A stretch of 64,000 nucleotides of DNA from Paenibacillus wynnii. Lineage in GTDB: Bacteria; Bacillota; Bacilli; Paenibacillales; Paenibacillaceae. A model generated the notes under the pieces. The model did no database searches, was not told where the DNA came from, and was given only the letters and a program-made list of their open reading frames with translations. The position numbers and the translations under genes were made by a program. Location of the stretch: the NCBI RefSeq assembly GCF_030812855.1, contig NZ_JAUSTK010000001.1, forward strand, positions 248,001 through 312,000. The letters are read 5' to 3'. Below, piece after piece: positions 26,718-34,797 of the stretch (position 1 is the first letter of the stretch; each line of letters starts with the position of its first letter).

Positions 26718-27476
26718 ATGGCGGTACGGCATGAAACGGAGCTGTATGCTCCTCTAAAGGTTTTTTTTGAAAAACAAGGTTATGAAATTAAAGGGGAAGT
26801 GCGGACTTGCGATATGGTTGGCATCCGTATCAACGAGGAGCAGCCTCTAATCGTGGAGATGAAAAAATCCTTCAACCTTTCTCTGCTACTGCAGGGTGTC
26901 GAACGATTAAAGCTTAGCCCGAACGTTGTTCTGGCGGTTGAGCGCTGCCGGGACAAAAAAGGGGCGGTGAACCAGCGCTGGGGTGAGCTTAGCGAACTCT
27001 GCCGCCGGCTTGGTCTGGGGCTAATGACCGTAGTCTTCTACAAGACTAAGCCTCCTCTGGTGGAAGTGTTAGTCGAGCCGGGAGAAATCCCCCCGGTACG
27101 GCGTATCAGCGGACGACGTCAAGAAAAGTTGCTGTACGAATTCCATGAACGCAGCGGTGATTATAATATCGGCGGCAGCACACGAGTCAAGCTTGTTACG
27201 GCTTACCGTGAAAAGGCACTACGGATAGCTGCAGCTGTTCGAGAAATAGAGGCCGACACGTCACATATTGCGCTGAAGAAGCAAGGTGTAACCCCTGCTG
27301 AGCTGCGCAAGCGCAGCGGTGTTCCGGGGGCGGCAGCTATATTGCAACACAACTATTACGGCTGGTTCATCCGCATCACACGCGGCCGGTATGCCTTAAC
27401 TCCAGCCGGAGCAGCAGCTCTGTCCGAATACTCCGCCATAACGAGCGGCTACAATCCGTCTGAAGTTAGCTCTTAA
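26718..27476 (+). CDS. DUF2161 protein with PD-(D/E)XK phosphodiesterase fold
   Basis: Protein of 252 aa resembling the DUF2161 family. The nuclease-like core is near the N-terminus: Asp32 in VRTCDMVGI and Glu47-x-Lys49 in LIVEMKKSF. A C-terminal winged-helix-like part includes GVTPAELRKRSGVPGAAAIL and WFIRITRGRYALTPAG. ATG at 26718 follows AGGAGTG. It is monocistronic, between its own promoter and a strong terminator. The biological role is unknown; the fold suggests nucleic acid cleavage or binding. Confidence 0.75.
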   Translation: MAVRHETELYAPLKVFFEKQGYEIKGEVRTCDMVGIRINEEQPLIVEMKKSFNLSLLLQGVERLKLSPNVVLAVERCRDKKGAVNQRWGELSELCRRLGLGLMTVVFYKTKPPLVEVLVEPGEIPPVRRISGRRQEKLLYEFHERSGDYNIGGSTRVKLVTAYREKALRIAAAVREIEADTSHIALKKQGVTPAELRKRSGVPGAAAILQHNYYGWFIRITRGRYALTPAGAAALSEYSAITSGYNPSEVSS

Positions 27477-27492
27477 TAATCTTTTCACTCTA

Positions 27493-27545
27493 AAAAAGGG
27501 GTTTCCCAGCAGCCATTTATACGGCATTTGGGAAACCCCTTTAAA
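27493..27545. terminator. bidirectional terminator after the DUF2161 gene
   Basis: AAAGGGGTTTCCCA pairs with TGGGAAACCCCTTT, with A/T tracts on both sides. It serves the convergent genes on either side. Confidence 0.85.
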
Positions 27546-27587
27546 ATAACAGCTCGTCACGTTACTCCTCCACTGAATCAGTGAACT

Positions 27588-28805
27588 TTAGTTCCGGGCT
27601 GTAAACTCCGTGACGGCCTCACTCATCAGATTCATCCCTAGCAACAGTGCATCCCGTCCGGGATGACTGAAGTTCAGGCGAATATGTTCTCCTCCGCCTT
27701 CCACACAGCATAATGGACCTGGCAAGAAGGCAACCCCCTTATTCAAGGCACATTTTAACAATGCGTTTGCATCAAGGCCTTGAGGAAGCGCAACCCACAG
27801 GAACATACCTCCTTTTGGGAGATCGTATGAGCTGCCTTTCCAAGCAGGACGCTTTAACAGCTCTACCATTAGCTTCAGCCGGGTATGATATTCACGGTTC
27901 AGCAAGGCAATATGCTCACGCAAATCGAAGGCAGAAACATCAAGCAGATGATATAAGAGCCGCTGGTTCAGCGGGCTTGATTGCCAGTCAGCCATACCTT
28001 TGGCCGCAGACATCATGCTGATAAGCTCCGGACTTCCTGCCGCCCAGCCCGTCCGCAGTGCAGGCGCAACGGTCTTGCTGAAGGAGCCGATATAGAGCAC
28101 ATGGCCACCGTCACTGACATTTTCCAGCGCATAGAGCGACGGATATCGCTTCGCAGGATGCTGATCATATTTTTCAAAATGAAGATCTCCATAGGAATCA
28201 TCCTCCACGATCAGCACATTATGTGCAGCACAGAGCTCCAGCACTTCCTTGCGCCGCTCCAGACTCCATAGATTGCCACTAGGATTCGTAAAGCTTGGAG
28301 CAGCGAACAGCATCTTAGGCCGATACTTTTTAATCTGTGAAAGTAAATGATCAGGAAGCAGACCCTCTCGATCTCCTTGTACCGGTATGATAAGGGCCCC
28401 CTGCATCCTCAGCGCTTGTAGACAACCCGGAGATGTCGGATGTTCCACAAGTACACGATCCCCCGAGTCGAGGTATACCCGAGATAACAAATCAACTGCC
28501 TGCTGGCTACCCGTAGTAAGCAACACGCCGCCTTCGTCAACAGTTACCCCTTTGGATTTGAACCAATCCCCTGTAAGCCACTCTCGCAGCGGTCCATAAC
28601 CTGCAGGATCACCGTACTGGAGCGCCTCTGCATTAGCCGTAATGACGTTGGAAGCAGCCTCTGCCAGCAGGGATAATGGAAATAATTCCTCTGCAGGCAG
28701 TTCCTCTGCCAGAGATATTAAGGAGCCTCTTCTCATTTGGGTCCGTATACTTAACAGCGGTGATGACTGAAGCGTATGTGCGCGAGCGGAAAACTCATAT
28801 TTCAT
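27588..28805 (-). CDS. PLP-dependent aminotransferase (2-aminoadipate/MocR-like catalytic domain)
   Basis: Fold-type I aminotransferase (405 aa), similar to the catalytic half of MocR regulators and to LysN-type 2-aminoadipate transaminases, but with no N-terminal winged helix. ATG at 28805 follows AAGGAAGGGGG; upstream codons in frame are not family-like. Motifs: YGDPAGYGPLREWL, TTGSQQAVDLL, PSFTNPSGNLWS, VEDDSYGDL with the PLP-ring Asp, the Schiff-base Lys in IGSFSKTVAPALRTGW, and the substrate Arg in HIRLNFSHPG. The substrate is unknown. It lies 67 bp downstream of the ComA-like regulator and may be co-transcribed with it. Confidence 0.85.
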   Translation of the reverse strand: MKYEFSARAHTLQSSPLLSIRTQMRRGSLISLAEELPAEELFPLSLLAEAASNVITANAEALQYGDPAGYGPLREWLTGDWFKSKGVTVDEGGVLLTTGSQQAVDLLSRVYLDSGDRVLVEHPTSPGCLQALRMQGALIIPVQGDREGLLPDHLLSQIKKYRPKMLFAAPSFTNPSGNLWSLERRKEVLELCAAHNVLIVEDDSYGDLHFEKYDQHPAKRYPSLYALENVSDGGHVLYIGSFSKTVAPALRTGWAAGSPELISMMSAAKGMADWQSSPLNQRLLYHLLDVSAFDLREHIALLNREYHTRLKLMVELLKRPAWKGSSYDLPKGGMFLWVALPQGLDANALLKCALNKGVAFLPGPLCCVEGGGEHIRLNFSHPGRDALLLGMNLMSEAVTEFTARN

Positions 28806-28872
28806 AAAGCGTCCCCCTTCCTTGGTACCAAGAATATTCCGGCTGGAACGGCAATATGTCGTCCTGTTGAAG

Positions 28873-29529
28873 CTACGCGTACATTTGCTTGTTTTGTCTG
28901 GAAAAAAGCGCAAATTTCTCTATAGCCTGCGCTCTGGTAGAGACGTTCAGCTTCACATAAATCTTCCGTAAGTAGTTATCAATGGAACGTCGACTCACCT
29001 CGATTTCCAGAGCAATTTTATCATAGGTAACCCCCTGGACAATCCGCTCCATTATAAATGTTTCTGTAGGTGTCAACTGCAACAAACCATCATACACATC
29101 AGAGGATTTGACAGGAAGGAAACCTTTATTCATCCATTCCAGGGGCATAGAGAGGAATCCCTCCCTTAGACCTAGGATCAACTGTAGCAGTTGCCGCGGT
29201 GATGCCCCCTTAGATAACAACCCGCTGGCCCCCAGCTCCATAAGCGGCTGGAGAAGTTCCATAGCATCATCATCCGTCATTACCACAAAGTGAGACGTTG
29301 GTGAACTTTTTTTCATATCCAAAAGCACACCTACTACCTCACCCTCAGGCATTAGGTAATCCATTAGAATTAATTCTGGATGCTTCTCCTGAACAATTAC
29401 CGAGCATTCGCCCCATGAAGAGCACATCCCCACAACGCTCAGCTCTCCGCCTTCCTCTAAAATCAGTTTCGTCCCCAGCATACTTGTGGGATGACAGCCC
29501 ACTAGTACCACCTGCCATACCTTCATCAT
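28873..29529 (-). CDS. ComA-like LuxR-family regulator with degenerate receiver
   Basis: Protein of 218 aa resembling ComA: receiver, then a LuxR helix-turn-helix (LTPTETFIMERIVQGVTYDKIALEIEVSRRSIDNYL). The expected phosphoacceptor Asp (LILMDYLMP), switch Thr (VVMTDDD) and Lys (LLSKGAS) are present, but the paired acidic residues that bind magnesium near the N-terminus are replaced (VLVGCHPTS where ComA has VIDDHPAV). Phosphorylation is therefore doubtful. No histidine kinase is adjacent. ATG at 29529 follows AGGAGG. Role unknown; competence-like or secondary-metabolite control is only an analogy. Confidence 0.8.
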   Translation of the reverse strand: MMKVWQVVLVGCHPTSMLGTKLILEEGGELSVVGMCSSWGECSVIVQEKHPELILMDYLMPEGEVVGVLLDMKKSSPTSHFVVMTDDDAMELLQPLMELGASGLLSKGASPRQLLQLILGLREGFLSMPLEWMNKGFLPVKSSDVYDGLLQLTPTETFIMERIVQGVTYDKIALEIEVSRRSIDNYLRKIYVKLNVSTRAQAIEKFALFSRQNKQMYA

Positions 29530-29807
29530 TGACGCCTAGACCTCCTGCTATATATGTATTTAACCAGAGTGGATAGCGCCGTAGCGTTTCCGTATTAAAC
29601 GTTGGCAAGGATCATGATGACTTATTATAATTTCCCCTTTTTACCTTGTATACGCCCATCAGATATTCCATTCTATAGTAATTCTATCCTAGTAGTTTAA
29701 TAGGATGCAATTACTTTTTACCCATATTCTGTTCTCTTTCATTTTTGCGAAAAAAGTTGAAGTCTGATAGAATGGTGACTTGAAAAAATATAGCTTGAGG
29801 TGATGAA

Positions 29808-30218
29808 ATGCAGGCGTCAACGGAATCGTCCCCGGTACACTCGCGCCGCACGTCCACAACTAGAAACGGCCCTTCCGTCAAATGGTTTTTATTATTCTGG
29901 GTACTTATGATTGGACTAAGCGTATATGCAGTTTATAGCTACACCAGCCATTTAAGGGATCAAGTACTGGGTCAGCTAAGCCAGCAAAGCCAGCAGCAGC
30001 TTAATCTTTTGAAGGCGGACTATGAGGCGAAGATTGCCGTACTTTCTTCAGATGTGCAGGAGCTGCAGAGCACAGTACAGTCTTTTAACGAACTCTTAAC
30101 TTTTACGAAGGATAATGCAAGTGCCAAAACGGACAACAGCAATAAGTTGTACACGCAGTTAAGTGAGGTTCGTAAGCAGCTTGACACCCTGAAGAAAGAG
30201 ATGGATCTACTCAAATGA
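29808..30218 (+). CDS. hypothetical membrane-anchored coiled-coil protein
   Basis: Protein of 136 aa: Ser/Thr/Arg-rich N-terminus, one membrane span (WFLLFWVLMIGLSVYAVY, about residues 26-43), then a long coiled coil with heptad-like Leu/Gln spacing to the end (LSEVRKQLDTLKKEMDLL). The topology suggests an external coiled coil. ATG at 29808 follows TTGAGGTG. Its stop overlaps the next start by 4 bp (ATGA), so the two products are probably made together and may interact. Family not recognised. Confidence 0.65.
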   Translation: MQASTESSPVHSRRTSTTRNGPSVKWFLLFWVLMIGLSVYAVYSYTSHLRDQVLGQLSQQSQQQLNLLKADYEAKIAVLSSDVQELQSTVQSFNELLTFTKDNASAKTDNSNKLYTQLSEVRKQLDTLKKEMDLLK

Positions 30219-31282
30219 TTACCCCTGTTAAAAGCGTTAACCGCTTCTTCATGCTGACAACAGCACCGTTTATAGGTCTGCTCTTGTGTCTATGGCTCTA
30301 TCAGCCGCCACTTGAGCTAGATTTGAAGATTAGCCAATACGCACCGGTTACAGGCCCTCTTCAGGAGACTGCCGCACTCAAAAGCGACCTAACCAAGGCG
30401 CAGGCAGCCGCCGCTTATACTATCAAAACTGTTAGTGCCAGTGCTAAAGTGTACAAGCAGACAACGAATACAATGAATGCTCTGGTGAGTACGGCTACAG
30501 CCCAGTCTGCCCGTCCTAAGTTCATATATAACCGTCGGATAACGGCAAAGCTAGGTTCTCCTGAGGAGGTTATTAGCAGCAGCCGTATTTCAATAGAGCT
30601 TTACCGGATGAATCCCGAAAACTATAAAGGTTATGCTCTGAAAATTAAGCTGAAGGATCCATCGGCAATGGCGATGAGCCTCGGTAAAGAGACCCCCGGA
30701 GGATCAGAAACCACGATGCAGGCTGTAAGCCGCCACGGCGCAGTTGCCGGAATAAATGCCGGTGGGTTTGCGGATAAAGGCGGTAAACGTTATCCTCTGA
30801 GCACAACCATTATTGGCGGACATTATCTAACAGGCTTCGAATCTAGCTATAAGGACCTCAGTTTCGTTGGATTGAACAAATCAGGCAAGCTGATTGGAGG
30901 CAAGTTCTACACTCAAAGCCAGCTTGATAAGCTTGACCCGGCTTTCGGAGCTACATTTGTGCCTGTTTTACTACAAAATAGCATCAAAGTACCTATACCT
31001 GAGAAATGGAAGGCAAGCCCAAAACGGGCACCCCGCACAGTTATGGGTAAATATAAGGATGACCAAATACTTGTCTTGGTAGCCGATGGATATAACGAAA
31101 ATGGGAGTTCCGGTGCTACTCTGGAAGAGATTCAAAACAAGCTTTACGGCATGGGAGTAACAGACGCCTATAATTTGGACGGGGGCGGATCCTCCTCTCT
31201 GATCTTTAACGGAAGAGTTGTGAACAAACCTTCCGATGGTAATCTACGATCCGTCCCAACGAATTTCTTGTTTTTCGAATGA
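30215..31282 (+). CDS. phosphodiester glycosidase (NAGPA domain) family protein
   Basis: Exported protein of 355 aa. An N-terminal hydrophobic segment (FFMLTTAPFIGLLLCLWLY) serves as signal or anchor. The C-terminal half is a NAGPA/DUF2233-type domain, with GAVAGINAGGFADKGG, APRTVMGKYKDDQILVLVADG and the family hallmark AYNLDGGGSSSLIF. Such domains cleave phosphodiester-linked sugars or act on surface polysaccharides. Co-translated with the coiled-coil membrane protein upstream. Substrate unknown. Confidence 0.82.
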   Translation: MITPVKSVNRFFMLTTAPFIGLLLCLWLYQPPLELDLKISQYAPVTGPLQETAALKSDLTKAQAAAAYTIKTVSASAKVYKQTTNTMNALVSTATAQSARPKFIYNRRITAKLGSPEEVISSSRISIELYRMNPENYKGYALKIKLKDPSAMAMSLGKETPGGSETTMQAVSRHGAVAGINAGGFADKGGKRYPLSTTIIGGHYLTGFESSYKDLSFVGLNKSGKLIGGKFYTQSQLDKLDPAFGATFVPVLLQNSIKVPIPEKWKASPKRAPRTVMGKYKDDQILVLVADGYNENGSSGATLEEIQNKLYGMGVTDAYNLDGGGSSSLIFNGRVVNKPSDGNLRSVPTNFLFFE

Positions 31283-31384
31283 GTAAAAAAGATTGTCAAT
31301 GCGACATGTCACAATTACATTTATTTTTTTAAAGAGGCAGGTTATAATGTAAATAACGAATTCAATTCTATGGAGGTGCCCAGC

Positions 31385-31489
31385 ATGACGTTCTCATTAA
31401 CCTTTTGGATTGTTACTTTCGTATTTGTATTATTTATGGCCGGAATCCTCACCTCATCTTACAATGATGACAAGACAAAGGGTCTTTAA
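31385..31489 (+). CDS. 34-residue membrane peptide
   Basis: Small ORF with GGAGG 8 bp before ATG 31385. The product is almost wholly hydrophobic (FSLTFWIVTFVFVLFMAGIL) with a short charged tail YNDDKTKGL, so a single membrane span with the tail exposed. A strong terminator follows at 31551. TATAAT lies near 31351. I do not recognise the family; subunits of membrane complexes and sporulation peptides of this size are known. Confidence 0.5.
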   Translation: MTFSLTFWIVTFVFVLFMAGILTSSYNDDKTKGL

Positions 31490-31550
31490 AACACGAATTC
31501 CCTTTAGATAGGGGATTTCTTGCAGACTCTGACCTACTTCCCAACAACAA

Positions 31551-31590
31551 AAGGAAGAGCGCCGCAAAATGATGCGGCGCTCTTCCTTTT
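31551..31590. terminator. strong bidirectional terminator
   Basis: A 15-bp stem AAGGAAGAGCGCCGC/GCGGCGCTCTTCCTT with an 8-nt loop and flanking A/T tracts, between the 34-aa ORF and the convergent AbrB-like gene. Confidence 0.9.
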
Positions 31591-31634
31591 GAACCCTCGT
31601 GCATTAAAGACTCTGAAAGAGAATCTTTCAACTC

Positions 31635-31889
31635 TTAAGCATGTCTTTGCAATTGAGTCATTTCTGTCAGGCATTGAGCGCAAATATAACGATCTTTATA
31701 TTCGCCTACCTCTTCCATAGATCCGCAGAAAACACATTTCGGACGATACCGCTCTAAAATAATATGGTCACCCTGTACCAAAATCTCAACCGGATCTCCC
31801 TCATTCATTTGATACCTTTTACGAAGGGATTTAGGTAGAACAATTCTACCCAGCTGATCCACTTTTCTAACCACGCCAGCAGGTTTCAT
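31635..31889 (-). CDS. AbrB-type transition-state regulator with C-terminal zinc ribbon
   Basis: DNA-binding protein of 84 aa. The N-terminal swapped-hairpin AbrB domain is clear (GVVRKVDQLGRIVLPKSLRK, then GDPVEILVQGDHIILERY). Unlike B. subtilis AbrB it ends with a zinc-ribbon-like CVFCGS...YICAQC (two CxxC pairs 14 residues apart). ATG at 31889 has GAGGTG about 11 bp upstream. Likely a global regulator of growth-phase genes; whether the cysteines bind zinc or sense redox is unknown. Confidence 0.85.
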   Translation of the reverse strand: MKPAGVVRKVDQLGRIVLPKSLRKRYQMNEGDPVEILVQGDHIILERYRPKCVFCGSMEEVGEYKDRYICAQCLTEMTQLQRHA

Positions 31890-32014
31890 ATCGTAACTTA
31901 CACCTCTCCTGTTCAACTATTTATAACAACCTATTACTATTTTCGGCTCTATGAAATGATTTCGTTATAAAAATGTCGAATCCTGCTGAAAAAAATAATA
32001 AACTGTGATTTCTT

Positions 32015-32479
32015 TTAGACAAGTTCCGGAAAATCCAGCTGACGGAGCGCTTCATATACTATTATGGCTGCTGAGTTAGACAAATTAAGCGATCTAACAG
32101 CATCACTCATCGGCATACGAATTCTTGTTTCTTTCCCCGCTTCCAAAATATCCTCGGACAAACCTTTTGTTTCTTTGCCGAAAACAAAAAAGTCTCCATC
32201 CTGGTAATGGAAATCACAATACCTTTTTTCAGCTTTGGTTGTTGCATAGAAAAAGCGACCGTCCTTGTACTTCTCTAACACCTCATCAAAAGAATCATGA
32301 TACTCAAGGTTGACGGCATGCCAGTAATCCAGACCCGCCCGCTTCAAGGAAGCATCATCTGTCCGAAATCCAAGCGGCCGAACTAGATGAAGATGGACTC
32401 CTGTTGCTGCGCAGGTACGGGAAATATTGCCGGTGTTCGCCGGAATTTCCGGTTCAACCAGCACAATGTGTAGTGCCAT
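32015..32479 (-). CDS. trmL: tRNA (cytidine(34)-2'-O)-methyltransferase
   Basis: SPOUT-family methyltransferase (154 aa, the usual length) that 2'-O-methylates the wobble nucleotide of tRNA-Leu. Family motifs: VLVEPEIPANTGNISRTCAATG at the N-terminus, HLVRPLGF, the knot region FGKETKGLSEDIL, and IRMPMSDAVRSLNLSNSAAIIVYEALRQ at the C-terminus. ATG at 32479 follows GAGAGG. Located between serC and the AbrB-like gene on the same strand, with no obvious functional link. Confidence 0.93.
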   Translation of the reverse strand: MALHIVLVEPEIPANTGNISRTCAATGVHLHLVRPLGFRTDDASLKRAGLDYWHAVNLEYHDSFDEVLEKYKDGRFFYATTKAEKRYCDFHYQDGDFFVFGKETKGLSEDILEAGKETRIRMPMSDAVRSLNLSNSAAIIVYEALRQLDFPELV

Positions 32480-32554
32480 GTGTAGGTAATTCCTCTCTGC
32501 ATATGCATATATGTAATAACTATACTACCCAGTACCTTGAAACTTTAGTTCCAA

Positions 32555-32600
32555 TAAAACAGAAAACCTCCCACCATGAAGGCGGAAGGTTAGTGATACA
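32555..32600 (-). terminator. terminator after serC
   Basis: On the minus strand AACCTTCC and GGGAGGTT form a stem followed by TTCTGTTTTAT. Confidence 0.6.
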
Positions 32601-32606
32601 GTTCAT

Positions 32607-33695
32607 TTAACCTTGACTTTGACGGAAGTGATTCATGAAATCAACAAGCGCCTTAATATTTTCATAAGGAACCGCATTGTAGATTGAAGCACGGAGACCG
32701 CCTACACTCCGATGACCCTTAAGTCCGATGAAGCCTTCTTTTTCTGCAGCTTTAACAAATTGCTTCTCTGCATCCTCGGATTGCATACGGAACGTTACAT
32801 TCATGATCGAGCGGCTGCCTTGTTCTGCAACTCCGCGGTAGTATCCGTCGCTTCCGTCTATTGTGTTATATAGAAGCCCCGCTTTGTCGCGGTTTTTGGA
32901 TTCAACGCCAGCCAAACCACCCTGCTCACCGATCCATTTCAATACTTCGTTCACCATATATATCGAGTAAGATGGAGGAGTATTGTAAAGTGAATTATTG
33001 TTGTAATGGGTGCTGTAACGCAAAATCGAAGGGATGTTGGAAGGTGATTCAGCAATCATTTCTTCCTTGGCAATCACTACTGTTACACCGGATGGCCCGA
33101 GGTTTTTTTGCGCACCTGCATAAATTAAACCGAATTTATTAATATCAAAAGAACGGCTTAAAATATCACTGGACATATCCCCGATCAAAGGAATGGAGCC
33201 CGAATCCGGAAACTCTGCATATTGCGTTCCCTCAATCGTTTCATTGGAGGTCACATGCAGGTATGCTGCATTGTCTGCTGCCTGGATTGAATTTAAGTCT
33301 GGGATGGCGAGGAAAGATTTATCCTCCGAAGAAGCGGCTACATGAGCGCCTCCAGCTAACTTGGCTTCTTTGAAAGCTTTGTCAGCCCAACTGCCTGACA
33401 TTACATAACTGCCTACTTGTCCCGCAGAGATAAAGTTCATTGGGATCATAGCAAACTGGGTGCTTGCACCGCCTTGTAAGAATAATACCTTGTAGCCTTC
33501 TGGATTACCAAAGAGTGATAGTAGACGTTCCTGAGCTTCATTATGCACAGATTCGTATATTGCCCCCCGATGCGACATCTCCATAATGGACATTCCACTT
33601 TCCCGAAAATCCACGAACTCTGCTTGTGCACGCTCCAGTACTTCTAAAGGCAGTGCCGCCGGACCGGCATTAAAATTATATGCTCTCTTGCTCAA
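32607..33695 (-). CDS. serC: phosphoserine aminotransferase
   Basis: PLP enzyme (362 aa) converting 3-phosphohydroxypyruvate and glutamate to phosphoserine in serine biosynthesis. Conserved segments: RAYNFNAGPAALPLEVL, MEMSHRG, VLFLQGGASTQFAMIPMN, DMSSDILSR and the PLP-lysine region YAGAQKNLGPSGVTVV. The likely start is the TTG at 33695, 5 bp after GGGGAG; the frame extends to 33767 but the added residues are not family-like. Other serine genes are not adjacent. Confidence 0.95.
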   Translation of the reverse strand: MSKRAYNFNAGPAALPLEVLERAQAEFVDFRESGMSIMEMSHRGAIYESVHNEAQERLLSLFGNPEGYKVLFLQGGASTQFAMIPMNFISAGQVGSYVMSGSWADKAFKEAKLAGGAHVAASSEDKSFLAIPDLNSIQAADNAAYLHVTSNETIEGTQYAEFPDSGSIPLIGDMSSDILSRSFDINKFGLIYAGAQKNLGPSGVTVVIAKEEMIAESPSNIPSILRYSTHYNNNSLYNTPPSYSIYMVNEVLKWIGEQGGLAGVESKNRDKAGLLYNTIDGSDGYYRGVAEQGSRSIMNVTFRMQSEDAEKQFVKAAEKEGFIGLKGHRSVGGLRASIYNAVPYENIKALVDFMNHFRQSQG

Positions 33696-33804
33696 AATCT
33701 CTCCCCACCCTTTCTCTCCTATCAATATGGATATGGATATGATAGCAATAATCTTACACACCATCAAGTATAATTATTCACATAGGGGGTCAGATTGGAC
33801 ATAT

Positions 33805-34689
33805 TTATGCGTAGAAAAACTGATATGTTCTGCTCCAATGCTGACTTTGTCCCGGTGCCAGTTCTATATTTACAAAGACCTCGGGAGAGATCACATGACG
33901 TTCACCCCACAGTGCAATCCGTGCCACTTGGAAGTCTCCGCTCTCCCTGATTCCGATCCCGCTCGGCTTATAGATGAGCTCCCAATTGTAATTACTTTCC
34001 GTATTTTCCCATCCCGCCAACTTACAGTAGAAGGGTCTGTCCGGAGTCTTATTCCAGTTTATTCTACCCTTTGAGATCTGCAATAATTCAGAAGTATAAG
34101 CGGATTCCGGTTCCTCCATCCTAATGCTTCCAGGAAGCCTCAGTTCATAGCCGTAATCAACCTCATGATTATCAATCCCAATAAAATTGTGTATATATTC
34201 CTCTGACTGAAAATGCTGCGACCCTTTATTGTGCATCTCATAGGCGATATTCAGCTTATCATGGCAGAGCGAAATGGTTTTGGTCAGCAGAATGCTATAT
34301 CCGCGGCACTCCAAGGGTTGAATCGTATATTGAATTTCATGAAGACCAGCCTCCACATTCACTTTGAATGGGTTAACTAGATAGTCAGTATTGAATTGAT
34401 AAGGATAATTATTCTGCTTCTGCAGCAAACCTACACCAGGCTTTGGGAACCATCCGCCTACAGGGGCTGTATCATATCCAATTGCCCGGGAAATGCCAAA
34501 CTCATTGCATAACCCTTTCCCTCCGGTGCCCTCCCCGGAAATCAGACTTTCAGGTACACAAAAGGTATGTTTCCCTGGTTCCAGGGTTACTTGCGTAATA
34601 AAACCCGTCCAGTCAAAGCGTGAGCCCTTGTAAGCGCCCTGATCAGCAATATCAACGGTTAGAATTCCGTTTGACAGTGCATGTCCCAT
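33805..34689 (-). CDS. aldose-1-epimerase-like protein (galactose mutarotase fold)
   Basis: Protein of 294 aa, beta-rich, resembling DUF-type aldose epimerase relatives: ADQGAYKGSRFDWTGFITQV, GLCNEFGISRAIGYD, VGGWFPKPGVGLL, IHNFIGIDNHEVDYGYELRLP and the C-terminal ALWGERHVISPEVFVNIELAPG. ATG at 34689; AAAGGA lies about 11 bp upstream. It stands downstream of the GH94 gene, separated from it by a terminator. Mutarotases often accompany phosphorylases and would supply the right anomer; that link is inferred. Confidence 0.65.
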   Translation of the reverse strand: MGHALSNGILTVDIADQGAYKGSRFDWTGFITQVTLEPGKHTFCVPESLISGEGTGGKGLCNEFGISRAIGYDTAPVGGWFPKPGVGLLQKQNNYPYQFNTDYLVNPFKVNVEAGLHEIQYTIQPLECRGYSILLTKTISLCHDKLNIAYEMHNKGSQHFQSEEYIHNFIGIDNHEVDYGYELRLPGSIRMEEPESAYTSELLQISKGRINWNKTPDRPFYCKLAGWENTESNYNWELIYKPSGIGIRESGDFQVARIALWGERHVISPEVFVNIELAPGQSQHWSRTYQFFYA

Positions 34690-34736
34690 TTGAGTCGCAT
34701 CCTTTCATTGAGAACAAGATAAGTTTCAATTCATGT

Positions 34737-34782
34737 TAAAAACGTCCGCTGCCGCCTCAATTTGCGGTGCGGACGTTTTTTA
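34737..34782. terminator. terminator after the GH94 gene
   Basis: AAAAACGTCCGC pairs with GCGGACGTTTTT around CCGC/GCGG, with A and T tracts that allow termination on both strands. Confidence 0.85.
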
Positions 34783-34797
34783 TCTTCGTTACTTAGC

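Noticed and set aside
30223..30245. cre-like sequence around TTAAAAGCGTTAACC
   Set aside because: It lies inside the start of a coding region with no carbon-metabolism link; chance match is likely.
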